From NCBI GenBank assembly GCA_016865015.1, contig CP018226.1, forward strand, positions 4,557,001-4,621,000: a stretch of DNA of 64,000 bases. Direction: 5' to 3'. Made by a program: the position numbers and the translations under genes. Under the pieces are notes generated by a model, which made no database searches, was not told the DNA's origin, and was given only the letters and a program-made list of their open reading frames with translations. Positions within the stretch are counted from its first letter, which is position 1, and every line of letters begins with the position of its first letter. Positions 1 to 8,414 of this stretch are shown here, piece by piece. This stretch comes from Rhizobiales bacterium IMCC20636. Lineage in GTDB: Bacteria > Pseudomonadota > Alphaproteobacteria > Rhizobiales > GCA-2746425.

Positions 1-679
1 GATCGAATGCGATCCATGCCAGAAACAATAAAAAACCGAAGCCGACCAGGACAGCCATTGTCATTTGCAGCCAGCTTGCAGCGCGCATTCCTCCCAAAAC
101 CAGCGGCAATGCAATGCCCACCAGAATGACAATCAGCGCTGAATTTGGCGGCACCGTGGTGAATCGCGCACTGAGACCAAACAGAAATGAAATCTGGCCA
201 ACAAGGACGCAGACAATCGCGACCGCTGATATGCAGGTTGCCAGAAAGAGCAGAAGCCGCGAGTTGAATCGCAACTGCAGCAACTCCATTGGGGTCAGTA
301 CATCTGCGCGCCGCAGGAATGGAACAAACAAGGCGCCCATCAGGGCAATGCCGCCGACAACCCCCAGCGGCACAATAAATCCGCTCAACTGATTGGCAAA
401 GATGTCGCCAGGCCAGAAGCTGTAGCCCAGCGCACCTGTGGCGATCATGGCCATCGACAGTCCGTTCGGCAGCGGTGTCATGCGGTAGCCATCGACAAAC
501 ATATCGGTTGTGCGAACGCTGCGTGCCCGGACTCCAGAAAACAGCAGAGACACGAGCAACAATGCAAACAGGAGACGCGTCACCAGATCACTGGACAGGC
601 CAAGCCGCTCCAGAAGTCCCAGAATACCGAGCAGAATTATGGTGCCAAGCAGAAAGGAATTCAGAACACGGAGCCGCAT
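1..679 (-). CDS. Sodium:solute symporter (SSS family), N-terminal part
   Basis: The reading frame is open from an ATG at 679 down to the window edge, so only the first 226 residues are present. It translates as successive hydrophobic segments separated by short polar loops (for example LLGTIILLGILGLLERLGL near the start, then GALGYSFWPGDIFANQLSG), the pattern of the SSS family of Na+-coupled permeases in the inner membrane. Its ATG overlaps the TAA of the preceding small membrane protein gene by one base (TAATG), so the two are translationally coupled, as is known for the paired small and large subunits of this transporter subfamily. The nearby CrbS/CrbR-like pair, whose known targets include acetate uptake, suggests an acetate or other short organic acid substrate; that is inference. 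The C-terminal half lies outside the window. Confidence 0.85.
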   Translation of the reverse strand, partial: MRLRVLNSFLLGTIILLGILGLLERLGLSSDLVTRLLFALLLVSLLFSGVRARSVRTTDMFVDGYRMTPLPNGLSMAMIATGALGYSFWPGDIFANQLSGFIVPLGVVGGIALMGALFVPFLRRADVLTPMELLQLRFNSRLLLFLATCISAVAIVCVLVGQISFLFGLSARFTTVPPNSALIVILVGIALPLVLGGMRAASWLQMTMAVLVGFGFLLFLAWIAFD

Positions 680-1095
680 TATCCAGCCACCTGCGTTTGG
701 TTGGTCTGATCTATCCCGGTCATCGTGCGCTGCTGTTGCTGTTCACTGTCAGATTGAGCGCTTTCGGGGGCGGGAGTGTCTGTATCAGGGACATCAAATG
801 CCTTGACGGGAAAGGATTTCAGGCGCTTTGGAACCCGTCTGCGCTGCAACTGATCTTCGCTGTCGAGTTCATAGTTCCGGTCCAGCGCCTGCTGCATGCT
901 TATCTTGAAAATTGCCAGAATCAGGAAAATGGCGGGCAGGCCGATGGAAAAGAACACAAGTATCGACGGCAGACCCATCAACCGGTCAGATGGCAAACGG
1001 GCAGCAGCCAGCGGCGCACCAACCAGAGCGGCCAGAATCAGCAGGGCTACAAGCCAGTTTCTGGAAATTGCTGAGCGCCAATAGGGTTTTGACAT
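679..1095 (-). CDS. DUF4212-like symporter small subunit
   Basis: A 138-residue protein beginning MSKPYWRS with two hydrophobic helices (about residues 14-33 and 42-62) followed by a polar, acidic and Gln-rich tail. The opening YWR motif, two-helix layout and position directly upstream of an SSS permease match the putative small subunit of sodium:solute symporters (DUF4212), which is usually near 90 residues; the extra C-terminal 60 or so residues are unusual. The frame stays open upstream to 1191, but ATG 1095 has an AAGG-type ribosome site just upstream and gives the family-like N-terminus. The gene stop overlaps the symporter start. The family assignment rests on layout and short motifs, so it is moderately sure. 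Confidence 0.7.
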   Translation of the reverse strand: MSKPYWRSAISRNWLVALLILAALVGAPLAAARLPSDRLMGLPSILVFFSIGLPAIFLILAIFKISMQQALDRNYELDSEDQLQRRRVPKRLKSFPVKAFDVPDTDTPAPESAQSDSEQQQQRTMTGIDQTNQTQVAG

Positions 1096-1573
1096 TCTGC
1101 CTTGCCGGTATTCTGCATTGGTATTCTGGGACGCGATCACTTTATCAACCGATCTTCTACTACGAATCATACTACTGAAAGTCCCGGTCAATACGGGTTT
1201 TCTACCGCAATTCCTGTCATTTGTCTTTGTCTGCCGACCCTAAAGTCTTTCTCGTTCATACGGAAGCATTTGACCGGGTTGAAACTTATTAGTTGATCAT
1301 GCTGCCAATTTCCCTGCTCGACTTGCCAGATCACCTGCCAGTTCACCTGCATGGCGCTGGGTTGCACGCCTGACTACATGAATTGATCCGGTTCGTTAAG
1401 GGGGTCACCATAAACCGAACCATTGCAAGGTGTCGCGATGCAGAGCAATTTGTATCATCTGGATGTGCATTTTTTTTCTGTTGTGTTACAAAACAGTCGC
1501 AATGCTTGTCAGGCATGTAAACAAATACGGGGGAGAATGTCCGAGCTTACATCTGCAAGCTCTGGCGCAGCAT
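1096..1573. promoter_or_regulatory. Divergent intergenic region between symporter genes and CrbR-like regulator
   Basis: There are 478 bases without a convincing gene between divergently transcribed units, so it must hold the promoters of both the symporter pair and the response regulator. The part around 1430-1500 is T-rich. It also carries a 44-base stretch (1239-1282) resembling the terminal repeat of the element at 56146-56423. No clear -35/-10 pair or operator stands out. Confidence 0.5.
1239..1282 (+). repeat. Solitary copy of MITE-like terminal repeat
   Basis: This stretch aligns over about 43 bases, with roughly ten differences and one gap, to the left end of the inverted-repeat element at 56145-56187. 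The best conserved part is CGGAAGCATTTGACCGG here against CGGAAACATTTGACCGG there. I found no matching inverted end nearby, so it looks like a decayed or solo end of the same repeat family. Confidence 0.5.
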
Positions 1574-2254
1574 ATGACAATTCTTCAGCACATCATTATT
1601 GCAGATGACCATCCACTGTTTCGCGGCGCTTTGCGGCAGGCTGTGGAAGGGTTGTTCAGCGGAGCTACAATTCATGAAGCCGGCACTCTTGATGAAGTGA
1701 CGGCCGGACTGGAAGACCATCCGGAGACAGACCTTATTCTGTTTGATCTGTCGATGCCGGGGGCTCGGGGGTTTTCAGGACTGATTTTCCTGCGCGCGCA
1801 ATATCCCGCGGTGCCCTTGATTGTCGTCTCCGGCAAGGAGGATCCCCTGACGATCCGTCATTGCATGGAGTTGGGCGCCAGTGGCTACATTCCCAAATCG
1901 ATGGGGATTGAAGTTATACGGCAAGCCATCGATTCTGTCCTGGCTGGGGATATCTGGTTGCCGGAAGGCTTTGATCCTGATGCTCCGATTGATGATGAAA
2001 CAGCCAATATGCTTGCGCGCCTGTCGACCCTGACGCCCCAACAGGTACGGGTTTTGATGATGTTGAGCGAAGGTTTGCTGAACAAGCAGATCGCTTATGA
2101 ACTCAGCGTTTCGGAAGCCACCATCAAGGCGCATGTATCAGCCATTTTGCAAAAGCTGAATGTTGACAGTCGGACTCAGGCCGTCATTGCCGCAGCCAAG
2201 ATTGAGGCAGGTCAATGGCAGGGAACAGCCGCTGGTGGGCATATCGCCAATTGA
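1574..2254 (+). CDS. crbR: LuxR-family response regulator, CrbR/ErdR-like
   Basis: A 226-residue NarL/FixJ-type response regulator. The receiver domain (about 5-125) has the acidic pair ADD at 10-12, the phospho-acceptor Asp58 in ILFDLSMPG, and a conserved Lys near 108 in GYIPKSMG. The C-terminal LuxR helix-turn-helix (about 150-215) reads LTPQQVRVLMML then ATIKAHVSAILQKLNV. Start ATG 1574 gives the usual short lead before the receiver; upstream in-frame codons encode nothing family-like, although the ribosome site there is poor. It faces a CrbS-like sensor kinase gene convergently and a symporter divergently. In Vibrio and Pseudomonas the CrbS/CrbR (MxtR/ErdR) pair activates acs and actP; the same role here is inferred from pairing and context. 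Confidence 0.85.
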   Translation: MTILQHIIIADDHPLFRGALRQAVEGLFSGATIHEAGTLDEVTAGLEDHPETDLILFDLSMPGARGFSGLIFLRAQYPAVPLIVVSGKEDPLTIRHCMELGASGYIPKSMGIEVIRQAIDSVLAGDIWLPEGFDPDAPIDDETANMLARLSTLTPQQVRVLMMLSEGLLNKQIAYELSVSEATIKAHVSAILQKLNVDSRTQAVIAAAKIEAGQWQGTAAGGHIAN

Positions 2255-2317
2255 GTCTGCAACGTTTCTGCGAAGACGTTCATGACTTGAGTTGATCTGA
2301 CCATTGCCATTCAAGAC

Positions 2318-5300
2318 CTATTCCGCTGCAGGCGCATTGATTTTGCTGTGGCCAGCCTTGGCCAATTGCTGGAGCAGGCTGCGCAATGCTGCAGGCTTGA
2401 GTGGCTTGTTCAGGACAGGCATGTTTTTAGCGCTGGCTTCATCCCGAACGCGTGTTGTTCTGTCCGCTGTGATCAGAATGCCGGGCAATCCACTTTCAAA
2501 ACGCCATCTCAATCGCGCCAGAACCTCGACCCCTCTGATGTTCCCATCAAGATGATAATCGACCAGAATAACGTCTGGCAGATCACCAGACCGCTTGCGC
2601 TCGGCTTCAATGACAATGGTTGCCTCTTCCTGATCTGCAGCGGTCAGGACACGGCAACCCCAGCCTTCCAGGAGATTGCGCATCCCATCCAGAATCTGTG
2701 CCTCATTGTCGATACACAGAATGAGTGTTCCTTCCAGCCGGGCCAGCGGAACGGCTGGTTTTGGCTTTGCTTTCTGCGGCAATGCCAGCGCACGCGCCAA
2801 TGGCAGCGTCACCGAGAAACGTGTGCCCATGCCAATCCCTGATTGAAGGTCAATGGGATGTTTCAGAATTTCAGACAGTCGCTCCACAATTGACAGCCCC
2901 AGCCCCAGCCCAGGCCCCGCCTTGATCCCGGATTCCAGTCTCTGGAACTCGCAGAAAATCTCTTTCTGCTTGGAAAAGGGAATGCCTATCCCCGTGTCAT
3001 AGATATGCAGCGTCGTGGTGTGCTCGTGTCGACGACAGCCCACTGTTACCCGGCCACGCGGCGTGTATTTGATAGCGTTTGAAATCAGGTTTTGCAGCAG
3101 ACGGCGCAGCAAACGACGGTCCGAACGCACGTGAAGGCCGCTTTTGATGACATGAAATTTCAGGTTCTTGGCCTCAGCCATCGGCGAAAATTCGACCTGC
3201 AATTGTTCCAGCAATTCATCCAGCCGGACCACGGTGATCTCGGTGGTGGTGGCCCCCGCGTCCAGCCGGGAAATGTCCAGCAATGTGCTCAGGATGTCTT
3301 CAACAGACCCCAGAGCTGCTTCAATATTGTTGGCGCTTTTCAGATGACGGTCATCTGTCAGGATTTCAGACAATGCGGTGGTATAGAGCCGGGCTGCATT
3401 GAGAGGCTGCAGAATGTCGTGACCGGCGGCAGCGAGAAACTTGGTCTTGCCGACATTAGCCTCATGCGCCATCTGGCTGGCAAGCTCCAGTTGGCCGTTC
3501 AGACGGGTCAGTTCTTCGGTGCGGACCTTGACCCGTTCTTCCAGCGCCTGATTGATTTCTTCCAGTGTGCGTTTGTTGGCAGCCCGTTCACTCACATCCG
3601 TGTAGGTCACGACGATTCCACCATCGGGCATACGGTTGGTCCGCACTTCCAGAATCTGTCCGGTTGGAAAAAAGGTCTCTTCGAAAATATTGGGCGCTTC
3701 GACCAACTGCTTCAAACGGCTGTCAATCATGGTGGCAGGATTGCCAGATCCAAAATGTCCGTTCTCAACACCATGGCGAACGACATCGCCCAGTGACGTT
3801 CCAACCTGACCGAATTCTACCGGCAGATTGAGGAAACCCCGGAAATGCTGATTCCAGCAAATCAGGCGCAAATTGATATCGAACACGGCAATGCCCTGCC
3901 AGACATGATCCAATGCACTCTGCAGAAGGTCCCGATTGTATTGTATGGCCTGCGAGGCATCATCCAGCAATTCGATTGGCACGCGCCCTTTCGCGTCAGT
4001 CTTTTGCATCAGCAGGGAAAACACCAACCGCGACGATGCCGCTCCAATTGCCGACGCCAGCAACTGTTCTGAGTGACTGATCAAAGCAGAATCAGCCATT
4101 ATATAGGGTGTCAGCTCGACGCTACTTTCTTTGGCATAATTCTTGAAAGCGCGTTCTGTGCGTTCGGCCCCCAGATAACGGGAAATGGTTTGCTGCAATT
4201 CTTCAACGGTCACATTGCCGCGCCATGATTTGCGGTGAGCCAGCAAGGTACCTTTGTTTGGCAGATTGCTGAGGACAAAACTGTCTGCCTGCAACCGCTC
4301 CAACGGAACTGGCTCACGTGTCAGGGAGAACGCCACATAGCCAAATATATTTGCCGCCAGAGACCAAAGCACCCCATGAGTCAAAGGGGGCAAATCGCTG
4401 CCAAACAGATGTTCAGGACGCAGCCAGGGCAATTGGAAAAGCCCATCTGTCATCAGCGCCGAGACTGCGCCACTGCTATGGGCAAAGCTGGGCAGCAGTA
4501 ATGTGTAGAACCAGACCGCAAACCCCATCACCATCGCGGCAATTGCGCCCCGTGCCGTGGCCCCGCGCCAGAACAGGCCACCCAAAAAGGCCGGTGCCAG
4601 TTGGGCTATGGCGGCAAATGACAGAAGCCCGATGGAGGCAAGCGCGGCGCTGCCACTGGTCAGTTCGTAATACAGATATCCCAGAGCCAGAACAAAAAAG
4701 ATGGCCACCCTGCGAACCATCAGAACGGTCTGGGTCATGTCCTTGCCAACAAATTGTTCCGGCGAGCGCCGTAACAGAACCGGCAGAACAATCTGATTGG
4801 AAATCATGATCGACAAGGCAACGGCCGCCACAATAACCATGGCTGTTGCAGCAGACAGGCCACCAATAAAGGCAATGATGACAAACCCGACGGACTCGGT
4901 CGACAGGGGCAGTGCGACCACAAACAGATCGCCGCTGACATCCGGCCCAAGGGTCAGACGGCCTGCAATCGCAATGGGCACAACAAACAGATTGATGGCC
5001 ACCAGATAAAGCGGAAACAGCCACGCAGCGCGCTTCAATTCACTTGCATTGTTGTTCTCGACCACAATGACGTGGAATTGCCGTGGCAACAACAAAACGG
5101 CAAAACTGCTGAGCAGCGTAAAGACAGCCAGTTGGCCCCAATTCAGGGACCCTTCATAAAGTGGCAGAATACCACCTGCCTCTGCAGCGGCCTTCAACAG
5201 CGCAGCGGGACTGTCGAACAGAACGGTCAGCACAAACACGCCAATACTGACAAAGGCGATCAGCTTGACCAGGCTTTCAGTTGCCACCGCCAGCATCAGA

Positions 5301-5905
5301 CCTTCCTGATGCTCTGTCGCATCGCTGTGGCGGGTGCCGAACAGGATGGCAAAAAGGGCCATTGCGATGGCGACGAGCAAGGCGATGTCGCCGATGATCG
5401 GCAATGACAAATCCGCTGCCTGACCATTTTCCGAATTCAGGACCGTCGCTGCCAATGAGGTCGAAACGGCTTTCAACTGCAGGGCAATATAGGGAACCGA
5501 GCCAACAACTGCGATCAGCGTCGCCACCATCGCCACTGTCTGGCTCTTGCCATAGCGGGCGGAAATGAAGTCGGCTACCGATGTGATGCGCTGGGTTTTG
5601 GAGACCGCAACGATGTGGCGCACCAGCGGGTATCCGAGCGTGAAGACAAGTATGGGCCCGCTATAGATGCCGACAAAATCCCAGCCGGTTCTGGCGGCCA
5701 GACCAACCGACCCAAAAAATGTCCAACTGGTGCAATAAACCGCCAATGACAATGCGTATAATGTGGGGCGCGCAGAGAACCGCTTTTTGAAGCCTGAGTT
5801 AAGGTTGGAACGACGTCGTGACGCACGGTCGCCATAGGTTGCAACCAAAAACAAGAGCACAATGTAAAACAGCGCCGCAGCAACGACGACCCAACCGGCC
5901 AGCAT
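2318..5905 (-). CDS. crbS: CrbS/CbrA-type hybrid sensor kinase with symporter domain
   Basis: A protein of 1195 residues in the usual order of this family: an N-terminal SSS transporter-like domain of about 500 residues with many membrane helices, a STAC-type linker, a PAS region around residue 690, a coiled coil, then HisKA with His829 in AAAGHDILQPLNAARL, an HATPase domain with GLGLGLSIVERL, and a C-terminal receiver with Asp1116 in ILVDYHLD. Start ATG 5905 follows GGAGGAGAAGGGA; a TTG further up would lie inside that ribosome site. Related kinases are CrbS/MxtR (acetate switch) and CbrA (carbon/nitrogen, histidine). The partner LuxR regulator next door and the symporter gene nearby favour CrbS. 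Ligand sensing or transport by the SSS domain is not shown by sequence. Confidence 0.88.
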   Translation of the reverse strand: MLAGWVVVAAALFYIVLLFLVATYGDRASRRRSNLNSGFKKRFSARPTLYALSLAVYCTSWTFFGSVGLAARTGWDFVGIYSGPILVFTLGYPLVRHIVAVSKTQRITSVADFISARYGKSQTVAMVATLIAVVGSVPYIALQLKAVSTSLAATVLNSENGQAADLSLPIIGDIALLVAIAMALFAILFGTRHSDATEHQEGLMLAVATESLVKLIAFVSIGVFVLTVLFDSPAALLKAAAEAGGILPLYEGSLNWGQLAVFTLLSSFAVLLLPRQFHVIVVENNNASELKRAAWLFPLYLVAINLFVVPIAIAGRLTLGPDVSGDLFVVALPLSTESVGFVIIAFIGGLSAATAMVIVAAVALSIMISNQIVLPVLLRRSPEQFVGKDMTQTVLMVRRVAIFFVLALGYLYYELTSGSAALASIGLLSFAAIAQLAPAFLGGLFWRGATARGAIAAMVMGFAVWFYTLLLPSFAHSSGAVSALMTDGLFQLPWLRPEHLFGSDLPPLTHGVLWSLAANIFGYVAFSLTREPVPLERLQADSFVLSNLPNKGTLLAHRKSWRGNVTVEELQQTISRYLGAERTERAFKNYAKESSVELTPYIMADSALISHSEQLLASAIGAASSRLVFSLLMQKTDAKGRVPIELLDDASQAIQYNRDLLQSALDHVWQGIAVFDINLRLICWNQHFRGFLNLPVEFGQVGTSLGDVVRHGVENGHFGSGNPATMIDSRLKQLVEAPNIFEETFFPTGQILEVRTNRMPDGGIVVTYTDVSERAANKRTLEEINQALEERVKVRTEELTRLNGQLELASQMAHEANVGKTKFLAAAGHDILQPLNAARLYTTALSEILTDDRHLKSANNIEAALGSVEDILSTLLDISRLDAGATTTEITVVRLDELLEQLQVEFSPMAEAKNLKFHVIKSGLHVRSDRRLLRRLLQNLISNAIKYTPRGRVTVGCRRHEHTTTLHIYDTGIGIPFSKQKEIFCEFQRLESGIKAGPGLGLGLSIVERLSEILKHPIDLQSGIGMGTRFSVTLPLARALALPQKAKPKPAVPLARLEGTLILCIDNEAQILDGMRNLLEGWGCRVLTAADQEEATIVIEAERKRSGDLPDVILVDYHLDGNIRGVEVLARLRWRFESGLPGILITADRTTRVRDEASAKNMPVLNKPLKPAALRSLLQQLAKAGHSKINAPAAE

Positions 5906-6058
5906 TCCCTTCTCCTCCAAGGGGACTTCTTTTTTCTACTGTAACCGCGGAACCGCGCCGTTGAAAGTCATTACATAGACAATGATCTACCTTGCGTTTA
6001 TTCTAAAACCCGTTACATGCTCTCGATTCCTTAGACGAGCAAAACACAAGGGGTAGTC

Positions 6059-6475
6059 ATGCTTAAGGAATTCAAAGAATTTGCCTTGAAAGGCAACGTA
6101 ATGGATCTCGCCATCGGCGTGATCATCGGAGCTGCCTTCAGCGGCATCGTCAAGTCCATGGTGGACGATATCATCATGCCAATCATCGGCGCCATCACAG
6201 GCGGCGTCGATTTTTCCAATTTCTTCGTCGGGCTCGCTTCCGGTGTTGATGCGACGACGCTGGATGCAGCGAAAGAGCAAGGCGCTGTTCTGGCATATGG
6301 TAACTTCATCACAGCCGCAGTGAACTTCCTGATCATTGCTTTCGTATTGTTCATGGCTGTGCGTGCCATCAACTCGATGAAACGCAAGGAAGAAGTGAAA
6401 CCGGCACCGGTTGCCACGAAACCACCTGAAGTGGAAGTTCTGGAAGAAATCCGCGATCTTCTGGCCAAGAAATAA
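6059..6475 (+). CDS. mscL: Large-conductance mechanosensitive channel MscL
   Basis: A 138-residue protein with the standard MscL start ([20 protein letters not shown]), the first pore helix [19 protein letters not shown], a periplasmic loop, a second helix near [13 protein letters not shown] and a charged cytoplasmic tail ending ILEEIRDLL-like ([12 protein letters not shown]). MscL opens as a pentamer in the inner membrane under hypo-osmotic shock. Length is typical. It stands alone between divergent crbS and a convergent lactonase gene, and a strong hairpin follows its stop. Confidence 0.97.
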   Translation: MLKEFKEFALKGNVMDLAIGVIIGAAFSGIVKSMVDDIIMPIIGAITGGVDFSNFFVGLASGVDATTLDAAKEQGAVLAYGNFITAAVNFLIIAFVLFMAVRAINSMKRKEEVKPAPVATKPPEVEVLEEIRDLLAKK

Positions 6476-6499
6476 CTCGGCATTTGTTTGTCCAGTCTA

Positions 6500-6526
6500 C
6501 CGGGTCTGAATTATGTTCAGACCCGG
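6500..6526. terminator. Bidirectional hairpin between mscL and operon 1
   Basis: A perfect 11-base-pair stem (CCGGGTCTGAA, 5-base loop TTATG, TTCAGACCCGG) lies 24 bases after the mscL stop and 35 bases after the end of the convergent lactonase gene. It has no clean T-run on either side, so it may act as a terminator with weak tail or as a transcript-end stabiliser for both units. Confidence 0.7.
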
Positions 6527-6561
6527 AATCTACAAATACGAATTTTAAAACATGAGGCGTC

Positions 6562-7440
6562 TCAGGCACCAAACCTTGGTTCCGGCACGCCCTTTATGCC
6601 CAGATCATAGATTGCAAACAGGCTGCCCCGCATCCGGCCATCACCGGGAAAACGCGGCAAAGGCGGCTTGGCCATCGATGTGACATAGAGCACATCCATA
6701 TTCGGTCCGCCAAAATTCACACTTGTTACTTTCTTGACCGGCATGTCTATGACGCGATCTATCGTTCCGTCTGGCGCGTAGCGGATCAGTTTTCCATCAT
6801 AAACCAAGGCATTCCAAAGATACCCTTCGGCATCGACGGTTGATCCGTCCGCCGCACCACCATTGGAGTCATCAACCTTGGCAAAGGTTCTGCGGTTCGA
6901 CACATTTCCCGTTTCAATATCATAATCATAGGCCCAGATTTCGCCGGTCCAGGTATCCTGAAAGTAGAAAATCTTGTCGTCCGGGCTGAAACATGGCCCG
7001 TTGGAACAAATGATCCCCTCATCAATCTTGGTAACGGAAAAATCCGGGTCAACCCGATAGAGAGCGCCGTTGGCACCTTCTTCCATCGTATCCATGGATC
7101 CGGCAAAGAACCGTCCTCTGCGGTCAACTTTACCATCATTCAACCGGTTTGCCGGCAGATTGGGTTCGGGGTCGTGGAACAGTTCACACTCACCGGTGTT
7201 GAAATCCAGGCGATGGAAACCACCCTGCAGACTGACAATTGCGCCTTCGCCATCTTTTCGCAGGGCCAGAGACCCGATCTTGCCCGGCACGTCCCAAGCG
7301 CGGACTTCCGTGCCTTCAGCAGTGCATCTGAAGACACGTCCATCCATCGAATCGATGAAATAAAGCCTTTGTTGCTCCACGTCCCAGACAGGGCCTTCGC
7401 CCAGCGTGGTTTTGACATCCAGCAATACTTCTATCCGCAT
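6562..7440 (-). CDS. SMP-30/gluconolactonase-family sugar lactonase
   Basis: A 292-residue protein of the SMP-30/regucalcin beta-propeller family, which hydrolyses sugar gamma- and delta-lactones with a divalent metal in the centre of the propeller. Family marks are LGEGPVWD (metal-ligand Glu near 14), RLNDGKVDRRGRFFAGSMD (metal-binding Asn and substrate residues), SNGPCFSPDD, and DGSTVDAEGYLWNA (metal-ligand Asp). There is no signal peptide, so it is cytoplasmic. It is the last gene of operon 1 and fits hydrolysis of a lactone made by an upstream dehydrogenase. A GGGAGAAAG ribosome site precedes the ATG. Confidence 0.92.
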   Translation of the reverse strand: MRIEVLLDVKTTLGEGPVWDVEQQRLYFIDSMDGRVFRCTAEGTEVRAWDVPGKIGSLALRKDGEGAIVSLQGGFHRLDFNTGECELFHDPEPNLPANRLNDGKVDRRGRFFAGSMDTMEEGANGALYRVDPDFSVTKIDEGIICSNGPCFSPDDKIFYFQDTWTGEIWAYDYDIETGNVSNRRTFAKVDDSNGGAADGSTVDAEGYLWNALVYDGKLIRYAPDGTIDRVIDMPVKKVTSVNFGGPNMDVLYVTSMAKPPLPRFPGDGRMRGSLFAIYDLGIKGVPEPRFGA

Positions 7441-7469
7441 GATGCTTTCTCCCTATATGTTTTTGTTGC

Positions 7470-8414
7470 TTAGAATGCGACCTGATCGCCACCTTTGAGT
7501 GACAAGATTTCACGTGCCTCGTCCGGCGTTGCAACCGCAAGGCCCAGCCCTTCGATAATACTGCGCACCTTGGCAACCTGCACTGCGTTGGACTTTGCCA
7601 ATTCGCCCTTGCCAGCCCAGATGCTGTCTTCCAGTCCCACACGCACATTGCCACCAAGGGCCGCAGCCTGAGCGGCGATGCGGAACTGATTGGAGCCTGC
7701 GCCCAGAACTGACCAGCGGAAATCATTCCCGAACAGACGATCAGCGGTGCGTTTCATATGCATGACATCTTCGGGATGCGGTCCGATGCCGCCCAGCAGG
7801 CCAAACACGGACTGCACAAAGAAGGGCGGTTTGACCAATCCGCGCTCTGCGAAATGCGCCAGATTATAGAGATGGGAAATGTCGTAGCACTCAAACTCGA
7901 AACGCGTGCCGTTTCCGTAACAGGTCTCCAACACATACTCGATGTCCTTGAAAGAATTGCGGAACACCAGATCGCGAGAGCCTTCCAGATGGGCGCGTTC
8001 CCAATCATGCTTGAATTCAGTGTATTTGTTCAACAGTGGGTACAGTCCGAAATTCATCGACCCCATATTGAGCGATGCGACTTCAGGCTGGTAGGTGGCT
8101 GCCGGGCTGACCCGCTCGGCCACACTCATATAGGGGCTGCCGCCGGTGGTGATGTTGATCACAGCATTGGTGCCCTGCTTGATGCGCGGCAGGAACGGCG
8201 CAAACGCCTCCGGTGTCTGATCCGGCTGGCCAGTTTCAGGATTACGCGCGTGCAAATGCAGGATGGAGGCACCAGCCTCTGCTGCCGCAATCGCCTCGCT
8301 GCAAATCTCATCGGGGGTGATCGGCAAATATGGCGTCATGCTGGGTGTGTGGATTGCACCCGTGATCGCACATGTAATGATGACCTTGCCGTTTTGTGCC
8401 GTAGTTGAACTCAC
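7470..8414 (-). CDS. BKACE-family beta-keto acid cleavage enzyme (DUF849)
   Basis: A 314-residue TIM-barrel protein of the DUF849/BKACE family. Known members condense a beta-keto acid with acetyl-CoA and split it to acetoacetate and a new CoA ester (for example 3-keto-5-aminohexanoate or dehydrocarnitine). The zinc-binding HxH motif is seen in ILHLHARNP, and the C-terminal GLEDSIWAGKG matches the family Glu-Asp motif. The start is GTG at 8414, whose GTGA overlaps the stop of the preceding dehydrogenase by four bases, so they are co-translated. Its place in a sugar-import operon next to a 3-hydroxy-acid dehydrogenase suggests a sugar-derived beta-keto acid as substrate, which would be new for the family (inference). 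Confidence 0.9.
   Translation of the reverse strand: MSSTTAQNGKVIITCAITGAIHTPSMTPYLPITPDEICSEAIAAAEAGASILHLHARNPETGQPDQTPEAFAPFLPRIKQGTNAVINITTGGSPYMSVAERVSPAATYQPEVASLNMGSMNFGLYPLLNKYTEFKHDWERAHLEGSRDLVFRNSFKDIEYVLETCYGNGTRFEFECYDISHLYNLAHFAERGLVKPPFFVQSVFGLLGGIGPHPEDVMHMKRTADRLFGNDFRWSVLGAGSNQFRIAAQAAALGGNVRVGLEDSIWAGKGELAKSNAVQVAKVRSIIEGLGLAVATPDEAREILSLKGGDQVAF

Noticed and set aside
1537-1608. Short leader frame of 23 codons overlapping the CrbR-like gene start
   Set aside because: Its G-rich ribosome site lies too close to the ATG and the peptide has no recognisable design; more likely chance.
2261-2280. Hairpin after the CrbR-like gene as a terminator
   Set aside because: The stem AACGTTTC/GAAGACGTT has a bulge and no T-run; too weak to call.
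3092-3796. Long plus-strand open frame of 234 codons
   Set aside because: It lies wholly inside the sensor kinase gene on the other strand and encodes no family-like sequence; a shadow frame.
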